Source: Deltaproteobacteria bacterium (GTDB lineage: Bacteria > Desulfobacterota > GWC2-55-46 > DRQE01). Taken from it: a DNA stretch of 5,834 nt. The stretch spans positions 1 through 5,834 of the forward strand of contig DAOVKH010000117.1 in NCBI GenBank assembly GCA_030631875.1, in the 5' to 3' direction. The translations under genes were made by a program, and so were the position numbers. The notes under the pieces are model-generated. The model worked only from the letters and a program-made list of their open reading frames with translations, had not been told where the DNA came from and did not search any database. Of the stretch, positions 1-5,834 are shown in pieces (position 1 is the first letter of the stretch; every line of letters starts with the position of its first letter).

Positions 1-444
1 ACGCACCCAAAGAGAGCCGCTAAGTCCGTAGAACCTGGCGCACTCATAGAATGTCTTCCTATAGAAGACATAGAAGGCATTACCGTTAGCGGCGGCGAGC
101 CGTTCCTTCAGGCCGCGGCATTGATAGAGTTGCTTAGAACCGCTCGTGATAATGGCCTTACGACTGTCGTATACACGGGGTATACCTTTGAGGAGATATC
201 CGAGGATAAGAGGTTAAGTGAAGCACTTGGTTATATAGACGTACTCATCGATGGTAGTCTTGATATAGATAAGCTCGAAGCTACACTCCTTGCCCGCGGC
301 TCTACGAACCAAAGCTTTCACTTTCTGACGAAGAGGTACGGCGAAGAAGATATGCGGATGAATGGTAAGATAGAAATAATAATAGACGACGAAGGCCGGG
401 TTACTCGCACCGGCTTTAGTAATATAGAGAGGCAGATAAAGTAA
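1..444 (+). CDS. Radical SAM protein, NrdG-like single 4Fe-4S cluster family (5' partial)
   Basis: The reading frame is open from base 1 and ends at TAA 442-444, leaving 147 visible residues; the start and the CxxxCxxC cluster-binding motif lie upstream of the window. Visible residues 28-37 read TVSGGEPFLQ, the SAM-binding GGEP motif of radical SAM enzymes. A VVYTGYTFEEI stretch follows, then DVLIDGS and ARGSTNQ, matching the VDG and RGSxNQ signatures of anaerobic ribonucleotide reductase activase-like proteins. The C-terminal tail (IEIIIDDEGRVTRTGF) resembles the extended ending of short NrdG-like paralogues more than canonical NrdG. By family, it should reductively cleave S-adenosylmethionine, probably to activate a partner protein. 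No nrdD reductase gene is visible, so the partner is unknown. The next gene starts seven bases after its stop, suggesting co-transcription. A TTG at 121 could be mistaken for a start, but conserved family sequence precedes it. Confidence 0.88.
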   Translation, partial: THPKRAAKSVEPGALIECLPIEDIEGITVSGGEPFLQAAALIELLRTARDNGLTTVVYTGYTFEEISEDKRLSEALGYIDVLIDGSLDIDKLEATLLARGSTNQSFHFLTKRYGEEDMRMNGKIEIIIDDEGRVTRTGFSNIERQIK

Positions 445-451
445 CAAGACT

Positions 452-3274
452 ATGAACGAAACTCCCCACCACACGGCCGTAGACGCCGCCATCAAAGAAG
501 CAGAAAATCTAAGAGACTCAAGGGCTGTAAGAGAGAGTGTTTTAATTGCACTGAGGGGGTTAGGCTCAGAGGAGGCCTCACTCACGTCTCTTCAGCGTAT
601 ATTTAAATTATTCTCTTCCATTGAAGACGAATCGGTTAGAACGCAGGCACTCTTAGATCTTGTCGGGTTTATTCCTATGAGAGGAGACTTCTTTGAGTTC
701 TTAGAGTTTACCGCAATCGCGGCACTCGAATCGGTAGATACGATAGAGTTCGCGACACATAGAAAGTCGGCCTTAATGCGCCTGGCCGAAGAACTGCCAG
801 AGAGCATTGACTTTAACCCACTATACGGGCGCATACTCGATGTTGCCATAGTAGCCGCCAACCTCATAAAAGACGTATCGGTCAGGAGCTATGCCCTTAA
901 GGATATATTCACCAAGTTAAAGGAGCGTGGAACCTTAGACGACCTCGCACTGAAGGCCTTAAAGGTATGCCTTGGTTTTGCGGACGAGTATAATGACGAG
1001 CGTTTCAAGAAGTATTCATTCGAGGCGATAGCAAGGGGATTGCCCAAGGTATGCGACTATGAGTTCTACAGGAAGAGTACCTTCTTCGGCATAGCCTCGG
1101 CACTGCCAAGGCGCGGTGAGTTCCTGGATCTCTATAAGCGCGCCATGGAGGTTGCGGTAGAGGCATCTGTATATATGGGTGAGCCGTTTCAGAGGAAGTA
1201 CGCGCTTTTGTTTATGGCAGGTGAGTTGCCCAAAGAAGATGAGTACCGCTATCTATATAAGCTGATGATGGAGGCGGCCACCGATGCCGTAATGGAGATA
1301 GTCGACGTATTTGCCAGACAGTATGCGCTTCTCGATGTATTAAAGGAACTGCCAAAGGAGCGCGATTTTTCTGAGCTGATACTTAAGATAGTTGAAGCAA
1401 GCCTTGGTTTCTTTTCGGTCAGAAGCCGTATGTCGGATGTAGAGCTGGTAGATGTATTGGATTTTCTTATAGGCGCTGAAGAGCGAAGGCTAAGAGACAG
1501 TGTGAAGAAGCAATATACGAGAGACCACTATGCCGAGCGTTTCTTGACGGAGCTTAAGGTCGTCGCCTCGGAGCTTAAGGACGTGCGGTTGCTTGAGATA
1601 CTCTCGCCTCTGACGCATAAGTGGGTCAAGCCCGACTTCTTTAGAAACGGCATTAAGGGTATAATCAGTGACCTCGATGGTCTGAAGAAATCTTCTCATG
1701 GACGAGAGATAGAGCGTCCGGTCTTTGTGAGCGAGAGACAATTTAAGTTTGAAGGAGATGCCCTTAGCGGGGAAAAGAAGACCGAGAGAGGTTCTTATAA
1801 AGACACGCTTGCCATAGACCTCGGAGCGAGCAATACGGTAATACTCAGAAGCCTCGACGGCGGCCTCAAGGCTCCAGAGTCGGTATGTCTGGAGGGGATA
1901 TCCGAGACACACTGCGAGTTCCACAGCGTTCCGACGCTCATAGATTCTGCCACAGGAAAGATAGGCACGGAGGCCGCCCCTATAGCGCGCTCCGTTAATA
2001 TAAAGAAGGCTCTTCTTGAAGATGCCCCGGGAAGCTCCGATATGATGGAGCGTTACTTAAAGGCACTCTTTGGTTATATAAACAATACTCTGCCGCGTTC
2101 GGGTTGGTTCGTAAGGAAGGTTGCCGATAGGTTGAGTATAACCGTCCCTGTGGGCTTTGGCGATTACGGCAAGAGGTTAAGTGGCATCTTATCGGGTGTG
2201 GCGCGTGGCATGGCGATTGAATTCGTAGAAGAGCCGCTGGCCGCGGCCATCGGCTATGAGGTCGCTGAAGAGACCGACAAGATAGTATTGGTCTTTGACT
2301 TCGGAGGATGTACGCTCGATGTTATGCTCTTGCGTCTTAATGTGGACGAGCTTCACGTCGTAGCAAAACCAGATCGCTCGAAGATGCTCGGCGGCAGAGA
2401 CATAGACGCATGGTTTGCAGAGTACCTTGAAGAAAGGATTAATTGTGTAGGCCTATCCCCTGAAAGACTCCTCATTGCCGCCGAAGAGGTAAAGATAGCG
2501 CTCTCGGATAGAGAGTCCGTCGCCTTTACGTGGGAGGGTCGTGAGATAGGGGATATTACGAGAGACGACTTCGAGGGCGTGCTTAATGCGCGCGGGTTTT
2601 ATGACGACTTAGATAGAGAGATATCTTATGTGCTTAAGAAGGCCGCTAAGATAGGTGTCGATAGCTCGATGATAGAGGCCGTGCTGTTGACGGGTGGCTC
2701 TTCGCAGATACCGTCTTTTAAGGAGAAGGTCGCCGACAACTTCTATGAGCTCGGCACCGGTAACAAGATATACGACCATAGCCCGCTGACGGCCGTTGCC
2801 AAGGGTGCGGCCCTGTACGGAACGAGCGGTGTGGTGGATCGCCACTTGGGCATGGCCTACGCCTTAAGGTACGTGGCGGATACAAAGGAAGGGCTCAGAG
2901 CGGCCTATGAGGTCGTCCTTGAAAAGGGCGAGAGCCTTCCGATAGAGAAGACCTTCAAAGTAAGGGCAGGCTGTATGCTCGGCGCTCAGAGTGAGGTCTA
3001 CCTTGAATTATTCGAAGTCCCCGAGAGGCTCCTTACGAGGCGCTGGGTAAATGAATCCGGCATGGAGTTCATAAAGCAGACCTTAAAGACCGCGCCCACA
3101 GAGGAAGGCTTTGACCTAAAGCCACTGAAGGTCGTATCCGTTAAGTGCGAGAGCCTTATCGAAGGCGACCTGACCGTTACTCTCTTAGTCGACGAATCCG
3201 GCAGACTAAGTATCAACTACAATAAAGAGGACGAAGAACCCGCCTCTGAGGCGACCGATATAAGGCTTCAGTAA
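452..3274 (+). CDS. HEAT/ARM-like repeat - Hsp70 family fusion protein
   Basis: This 940-residue protein has three parts. Residues ~24-328 are helical repeats with landmarks such as RKYALLFMAGELPKEDEY, spaced 41 residues apart. Residues ~330-450 are a helical then charged linker. From residue 451 there is an Hsp70/actin-like ATPase domain. It shows phosphate-1 loop DLGASNT (456-462), lysines 518-519 where DnaK has catalytic Lys70, EEPLAAAIGY (593-602), phosphate-2 loop DFGGCTLD (616-623), GGRDID (647-652), adenosine contacts E678 and K681, and GGSSQIP (748-754). Residues ~797-926 resemble a beta substrate-binding domain, and the chain ends in an acidic stretch without a helical lid. DnaK is about 640 residues, so the N-terminal array is an addition. 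Ala459 and Cys620 are unusual in the phosphate loops. The role is inferred to be a specialised cytoplasmic chaperone whose client is unknown. ATG 452 has only a poor Shine-Dalgarno and lies seven bases after the previous stop, so translational coupling is plausible. Confidence 0.9.
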   Translation: MNETPHHTAVDAAIKEAENLRDSRAVRESVLIALRGLGSEEASLTSLQRIFKLFSSIEDESVRTQALLDLVGFIPMRGDFFEFLEFTAIAALESVDTIEFATHRKSALMRLAEELPESIDFNPLYGRILDVAIVAANLIKDVSVRSYALKDIFTKLKERGTLDDLALKALKVCLGFADEYNDERFKKYSFEAIARGLPKVCDYEFYRKSTFFGIASALPRRGEFLDLYKRAMEVAVEASVYMGEPFQRKYALLFMAGELPKEDEYRYLYKLMMEAATDAVMEIVDVFARQYALLDVLKELPKERDFSELILKIVEASLGFFSVRSRMSDVELVDVLDFLIGAEERRLRDSVKKQYTRDHYAERFLTELKVVASELKDVRLLEILSPLTHKWVKPDFFRNGIKGIISDLDGLKKSSHGREIERPVFVSERQFKFEGDALSGEKKTERGSYKDTLAIDLGASNTVILRSLDGGLKAPESVCLEGISETHCEFHSVPTLIDSATGKIGTEAAPIARSVNIKKALLEDAPGSSDMMERYLKALFGYINNTLPRSGWFVRKVADRLSITVPVGFGDYGKRLSGILSGVARGMAIEFVEEPLAAAIGYEVAEETDKIVLVFDFGGCTLDVMLLRLNVDELHVVAKPDRSKMLGGRDIDAWFAEYLEERINCVGLSPERLLIAAEEVKIALSDRESVAFTWEGREIGDITRDDFEGVLNARGFYDDLDREISYVLKKAAKIGVDSSMIEAVLLTGGSSQIPSFKEKVADNFYELGTGNKIYDHSPLTAVAKGAALYGTSGVVDRHLGMAYALRYVADTKEGLRAAYEVVLEKGESLPIEKTFKVRAGCMLGAQSEVYLELFEVPERLLTRRWVNESGMEFIKQTLKTAPTEEGFDLKPLKVVSVKCESLIEGDLTVTLLVDESGRLSINYNKEDEEPASEATDIRLQ
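521..1435 (+). repeat. Protein-level 41-residue helical repeat array (HEAT/ARM-like)
   Basis: This part of the 452-3274 gene encodes repeats visible in the protein rather than as DNA copies. The anchor basic residue of each unit falls at residues 27, 63, 104, 145, 186, 207, 248 and 289. From 63 onward the spacing is 41, 41, 41, 21, 41 and 41. A typical unit reads R-K-Y-A-L-L-x-x-A-x-E-L-P-K, then a D/E-aromatic turn, then L-Y-K, then an Ala-rich second helix. The pattern suggests a two-helix solenoid. The first unit is shorter (36) and one step of 21 looks like a half unit. Assignment to HEAT/ARM rather than another alpha-solenoid is by general character only. Confidence 0.75.
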
Positions 3275-3334
3275 GCAAGTATTACCAACTCTACTGACAC
3301 CTCCATTAACCAGTATGCCGATATAAGAGACAAG

Positions 3335-4321
3335 ATGAAACTTTCCCTGTGCCATAGAAGAACTATCGGAATATCTCTCGCAATACTACTACTGCTCCAG
3401 CTCGGCTGCGGAGCCCGTCACCATACACCTCCGCCCACTGAAGGTGTGCGGAGAGAGCTTGGCACCATAGGGATCGTCTCTGCGCGCTTTATACCTACAA
3501 TCGAGTTCAAAGGGTATGCAAAGGGGCGGGGTTCCGGCGCGTTAAGGGGTGGCACCTTCGGCGCACTCATCGTCTTTGGTAGTACTGTTCAGGCTATGGC
3601 TCCGTTGGCTATGTTTGGCCCCGGTATCCTTATCATACCGCTTGCCCTTGCGGTCCCCGGGGGGTTGCTCGGCGCCTTAGTCGGGTTCGATGCGTCCGAA
3701 TCCGGCAAAGATGTAAAGGCCTATGAAGCTGCGATGAAGGAGGCCATAGCAGAACTCAGGATTCAGAAGAGAATAAGAGAGCGAACACTGACCGTTGCAG
3801 AGCAGCGCACCACCCACAGATTCGTCTTTATCGAGGATGCAGGGCCTTTGGCAGCTCCACGGGTATCTCCGAATGTAGATCTTGCGGGCTCACCCGTGAC
3901 GAGGACTTCACCTTTGACAACTTCAGACGTCAAGCCCGATTACACCCCTCTTGCTACGCGCGGCATCGACACGGTCTTTGAACTAAGCGTTCTTAAGTTC
4001 GGCCTGATAGACGGAGTGTTCGACGTAAACCCACCGCTTGCGGTATTTATGACCCTGCGCGTTAGGCTCGTAAGCACAAAAGACAACGCCGTTATTTACG
4101 AAGACACCTTTGAATACCGTGGAGCGAGGTATAAACTCTCGGTCTGGGCCGCTGAGAGTGCCAGGCTCTTCGAGACAGAGATAGGGCGGGCCTACACGGC
4201 GCTCTCAGAGAAGGTGGCCGACGATACGTTTTTAACTTACCGCATTCCGTGGCTCAATGATAATTACCGTACCAAGAGACCTAAGAGAGTCTATGACGAG
4301 GTATCAGATGATGATTGGTAA
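3335..4321 (+). CDS. Predicted lipoprotein with Gly-rich hydrophobic segment, unknown function
   Basis: This 328-residue protein starts with a lipoprotein-type signal peptide: basic residues (HRR, 7-9), a hydrophobic core (11-22) and LQLGC with the candidate lipidated Cys at residue 25. The lipobox is imperfect because position -3 is Gln. A Pro-rich tether follows (TPPP), then a small beta-like segment, then a long Gly/Ala-rich hydrophobic stretch (about 70-118) that could be a membrane hairpin. Residues 126-150 are charged and helical. A Pro/Ser/Thr-rich linker leads to a C-terminal region (about 210-300) with alternating beta-like segments. I do not recognise a named family. ATG 3335 is preceded by AAGAGA four bases upstream, a weak ribosome binding site. 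It follows the Hsp70 fusion gene by 60 bases and its 3' end overlaps the next lipoprotein gene. Location at the periplasmic face of a membrane is inferred. Confidence 0.82.
   Translation: MKLSLCHRRTIGISLAILLLLQLGCGARHHTPPPTEGVRRELGTIGIVSARFIPTIEFKGYAKGRGSGALRGGTFGALIVFGSTVQAMAPLAMFGPGILIIPLALAVPGGLLGALVGFDASESGKDVKAYEAAMKEAIAELRIQKRIRERTLTVAEQRTTHRFVFIEDAGPLAAPRVSPNVDLAGSPVTRTSPLTTSDVKPDYTPLATRGIDTVFELSVLKFGLIDGVFDVNPPLAVFMTLRVRLVSTKDNAVIYEDTFEYRGARYKLSVWAAESARLFETEIGRAYTALSEKVADDTFLTYRIPWLNDNYRTKRPKRVYDEVSDDDW
4298..4301 (+). promoter_or_regulatory. Ribosome binding site deciding the start of the second lipoprotein
   Basis: GAGG lies six bases before ATG 4308, inside the end of the preceding gene. 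The earlier in-frame ATGs at 4257 and 4293 have no comparable site, so 4308 is preferred. Confidence 0.55.
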
Positions 4322-4889
4322 AGGTATCTCTAAAAGGCATGCGGCATGGCTCATCTCAATACTGTTCTTGCCGGTATTCGTGACGCTTATAACGGGCTGT
4401 GCGCCGAAGCTTAGAGTTCCGCAGATTAACGGGCTTATGCCGATAAATCCGAAGGTCGCGGTATTAAGAAAGACAGGCAGCATCGTCTTTACGGCGGTTG
4501 ATTCGCTTACCCCGATCCTCAAGTGGGAAGGTTTAGCGCCTCCGGCAGAGGCGGAGGCAGATAAAGACGCTCTCTTTGAGAGGATAACCGAGATAACCTA
4601 CGATCTTAATATCTGGAAGGTCGGGATAATCCCCTATAGGCCGGAGGCGGTCGAAGCCGTATACGAGCGGGAGGGATTGACAAAATCCGTACACAAGGTA
4701 GAGAAATCGCTTAGACCAGGAACGAGATACATCTGGACGGTCAGGGCGCGCTTTCTGCTCGATGGCAAGTCCCGGGCCACGGTCTGGGGGGCCTCCAAAG
4801 AGCCTTTGTACATTCACAGAGGTAATCTCGTGCCCGACCCGAACTACTTCCGCTTTAAAACACCGGCAGAGATAGAGGATATTGAATAG
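4308..4889 (+). CDS. Predicted lipoprotein with fibronectin type III-like domain
   Basis: With the start at ATG 4308 the protein has 193 residues. It opens with basic residues (K5, K9, R10), a hydrophobic core (12-28) and a good lipobox, LITGC, with the lipidated Cys at residue 31. Residues ~65-165 look like one fibronectin type III or similar Ig-like beta sandwich: SLTPILKWEG, then ITYDLNIWKV, then LRPGTRYIWTVRARF and TVWGAS. The PGTRYxWTVRA strand is typical of such domains in bacterial surface lipoproteins. By family, it is probably a periplasmic or outer-membrane binding or structural protein; no catalytic motif is seen. An in-frame ATG at 4257 would give 210 residues but a 65-base overlap and a less natural signal peptide. 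The chosen start overlaps the upstream gene by 14 bases, implying coupled translation of the two lipoproteins. Confidence 0.83.
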   Translation: MMIGKGISKRHAAWLISILFLPVFVTLITGCAPKLRVPQINGLMPINPKVAVLRKTGSIVFTAVDSLTPILKWEGLAPPAEAEADKDALFERITEITYDLNIWKVGIIPYRPEAVEAVYEREGLTKSVHKVEKSLRPGTRYIWTVRARFLLDGKSRATVWGASKEPLYIHRGNLVPDPNYFRFKTPAEIEDIE

Positions 4890-4904
4890 TTCTCGCAAAG
4901 AACT
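4888..4904 (+). other. Small hairpin at the end of the second lipoprotein gene
   Basis: AGTTCT and AGAACT form a perfect six-pair stem around a five-base loop, CGCAA. The 5' arm overlaps the TAG stop, and the 3' arm ends one base before the Shine-Dalgarno region of the next small frame. It is AT-rich and has no following T run, so it is not a convincing terminator. It could slightly influence the downstream ribosome binding site or be chance. Confidence 0.3.
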
Positions 4905-4905
4905 T

Positions 4906-4915
4906 AAAGAGGAGA
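4906..4915 (+). promoter_or_regulatory. Strong Shine-Dalgarno sequence
   Basis: AAAGAGGAGA is followed by a seven-base spacer and ATG 4923. It is the best ribosome binding site in the window, stronger than those of the large genes, and is the main reason for taking the tiny downstream frame seriously. Confidence 0.6.
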
Positions 4916-4922
4916 TACCTTA

Positions 4923-4985
4923 ATGGATAAAAAACACATAACGAGGCAGGCAAGTTCTATGACAGAGCCGCAAAGGAGCCGATGA
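4923..4985 (+). CDS. Very short ORF (20 residues), possibly the start of a frameshifted gene
   Basis: The frame reads MDKKHITRQASSMTEPQRSR and stops at TGA 4983-4985. It has an excellent Shine-Dalgarno and sits 33 bases after the second lipoprotein gene on the same strand. Its codon 3-4 region is a run of six A (4929-4934). One extra A there would switch to a frame open from 4931 to the TAA at 5093-5095, giving a 56-residue basic protein that includes GKFYDRAAKEPMNLLYC. A second ATG at 4982 overlaps the short frame's stop (ATGA) and lies in that longer frame, which would end 47 bases inside the converging slipin gene. I do not recognise either product. It may be a small operon peptide, a decayed gene or a sequencing indel. 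Confidence 0.35.
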   Translation: MDKKHITRQASSMTEPQRSR

Positions 4986-5048
4986 ATTTGCTCTACTGTC
5001 GCCCGCCCCTTGAATATCAAATCAACTGGAAAAACTTCAGAGCAGGTA

Positions 5049-5834
5049 TTAGCCCTGTCCCTCGGCACTGCCCGAGCCGCCCGTACCCTTTATAACGCTC
5101 GTGGCCGTTGCTATCAGGCCTGCCATATTCGACAAGTCCGACGGTATTATCATTGTGTTGGATTTTTGTGCCAAGTTGCCAAACTCCTCAATGTACTTCT
5201 CGGCTACCCGCAGGTTCATCGCCTCCATGCCGCCTCTTTCATTTACGGCCTGGGCTACGTTTCTTATACCCGTGGCCGTGGCGGCGGCAACCTCACGAAT
5301 CTCTGTTGCGAGGCCTTCGGCCTCATTTATCCTCTTTTGCTTTTCGCCTTCACTTCGCTTAATGAGTTCCTGCTTGTCTCCCTCGGCTCGGTTTATCTTT
5401 GCCTGCTTATCTCCCTCGGATTCGGCTATGAGGGCGCGTTTTTCACGCTCGGCACGCATCTGTTTTTCCATGGCATCTTTAATGCTCTTGGGCGGTACGA
5501 TGTTCTTTACCTCATAGCGGGTAACCTTTACGCCCCATGGGTCGGAGGCCTTATCGACGGCATCTACGATGGCGACGTTGATAGTCTCTCGCTCCTCAAA
5601 GGTCTTGTCGAGTTCGAGCTTTCCGATGATGCTTCGCATGGTCGTCTGGGCTAGCTGCGTGGAGGCGAATTGGTAGTTGTTTATGCCGTAGGATGCCTTC
5701 TGCGGGTCGACTACCTGAAGGTAGAGTATGCCGTCGACCTCAATAGAGATGTTGTCTCTGGTGATGCAGGTCTGCGGCATTACGTCGAGAGCCTGCTCTT
5801 TTAGGGTATGCTTGTAGGCCACGTTATCTATGAA
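5049..5834 (-). CDS. SPFH/band 7 domain protein, paraslipin (QmcA/stomatin-like) family (N-terminal partial)
   Basis: The minus-strand frame is open to the window edge and ends at the stop complementary to 5049-5051, giving 261 visible residues. The start and the expected N-terminal membrane anchor are missing. The visible chain begins FIDNVAYKHTLKEQALDV, continuing a typical SPFH domain: TRDNISIEVDGILYLQVVDP, the LELDKTFEERE helix and DPWGVKVTRYEVKNI (98-112). A coiled coil with 11-residue repeats follows (136-179). The ending PSDLSNMAGLIATAT is also conserved in paraslipins. Such proteins form large oligomeric scaffolds at the membrane and often act with an NfeD-like protein or protease; no nfeD is inside the window. 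A GTG at 5822-5820 could be taken as a start, but clear family sequence (FIDN) precedes it. The gene converges on the lipoprotein operon and is probably separately transcribed. Confidence 0.93.
   Translation of the reverse strand, partial: FIDNVAYKHTLKEQALDVMPQTCITRDNISIEVDGILYLQVVDPQKASYGINNYQFASTQLAQTTMRSIIGKLELDKTFEERETINVAIVDAVDKASDPWGVKVTRYEVKNIVPPKSIKDAMEKQMRAEREKRALIAESEGDKQAKINRAEGDKQELIKRSEGEKQKRINEAEGLATEIREVAAATATGIRNVAQAVNERGGMEAMNLRVAEKYIEEFGNLAQKSNTMIIPSDLSNMAGLIATATSVIKGTGGSGSAEGQG
5298..5429 (-). repeat. 33-base / 11-residue tandem repeats in the slipin coiled coil
   Basis: Visible residues 136-179 consist of four 11-residue units starting at Ile136, Ile147, Ile158 and Ile169, with core I-x-x-x-E-G-D/E-K-Q. 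At DNA level, the 17-base tract at 5370-5386 recurs at 5403-5419, exactly 33 bases away, with one mismatch. Eleven-residue periods of this EG-rich kind are known in QmcA/stomatin relatives and fit a right-handed coiled coil. Confidence 0.75.

Noticed and set aside
121..444. TTG at 121 as the start of a 107-residue gene
   Set aside because: The frame is open to base 1, and the upstream part carries the radical SAM SGGEPF motif, so the gene is cut by the window edge.
1490..1924. Antisense frame of 144 codons inside the Hsp70 fusion gene
   Set aside because: It lies wholly opposite a well-supported coding region, shows no recognisable domain and is a shadow frame, as are the minus-strand frames at 214-585, 592-867, 2609-2845, 2998-3216, 4304-4522 and 4533-4898.
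3275..3334. Stop-free 60-base gap in the same frame as both the Hsp70 fusion and the first lipoprotein
   Set aside because: TAA 3272-3274 is a normal stop, and the downstream signal peptide with its own start makes a read-through fusion unlikely; a 60-base gap lacking stops is easily chance.
4257..4307. N-terminal extension of the second lipoprotein from ATG 4257
   Set aside because: No ribosome binding site is seen there, the overlap with the upstream gene would be 65 bases, and the signal peptide is more typical when starting at 4308.
4929..4935. A-run as a classical -1 slippery heptamer
   Set aside because: Codons in the 4923 frame read GAT AAA AAA CAC, so the register does not fit the X XXY YYZ pattern, and no stable downstream structure is apparent; an indel is at least as likely.
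5061..5076. CTCGG-CACTGC-CCGAG hairpin as a terminator
   Set aside because: It is inside the slipin coding sequence, has only five stem pairs and is not followed by a T run on either strand.
5010..5654. Plus-strand frames of up to 214 codons (also 5101-5517 and 5108-5362)
   Set aside because: They oppose the clearly recognised SPFH gene; their low-complexity character reflects the antisense of its EG/KQ-rich repeats.
5820..5822. GTG as the start of the slipin gene
   Set aside because: The codons before it (FIDN) match the conserved IPFIDxVAYK region of the family, so the true start is beyond the window.

Overview
The window suggests a Gram-negative-type bacterium with an outer membrane and anaerobic or iron-sulphur-rich metabolism. 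It encodes two lipoprotein-type signal peptides, a radical SAM enzyme and a membrane-scaffold slipin. Base composition is fairly balanced, and codon use leans on ATA for Ile and AGA/AGG for Arg. That style fits uncultivated Desulfobacterota/Nitrospirota-like lineages, but it is only a weak hint and I do not assign a taxon. No mobile element, tRNA, rRNA or CRISPR array is visible.

Layout. Positions 1-444 (+) hold the C-terminal part of a radical SAM protein of the NrdG-like, single 4Fe-4S cluster type; its cysteine motif lies just outside the window. Seven bases later, 452-3274 (+) encodes the central gene, a 940-residue protein. Its N-terminal ~330 residues form an alpha-helical HEAT/ARM-like repeat array with a 41-residue period. 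A linker follows, then a divergent Hsp70 ATPase domain with a short beta-type substrate-binding segment and no helical lid. After a 60-base gap come two overlapping genes for predicted lipoproteins: 3335-4321, with a long Gly-rich hydrophobic segment, and 4308-4889, with one fibronectin-III-like domain. A strong ribosome binding site then introduces a very small reading frame (4923-4985), possibly the start of a frameshifted gene of about 56 residues. On the opposite strand, converging on this group, 5049-5834 (-) encodes most of an SPFH/band 7 protein (paraslipin/QmcA type), cut at its N-terminus by the window edge.

How the genes may work together. The four plus-strand genes are closely spaced, from a 14-base overlap to a 60-base gap, and no clear terminator separates them, so they may be one transcription unit. 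The most unusual element is the HEAT-repeat/Hsp70 fusion next to a radical SAM activase-like gene. An inferred model is a dedicated chaperone whose repeat array selects a client, perhaps one linked to the radical SAM enzyme or the cell envelope. Nothing in the sequence proves a shared pathway. The slipin gene is probably a separate unit, usually paired with an NfeD-type gene, which would lie outside this window.
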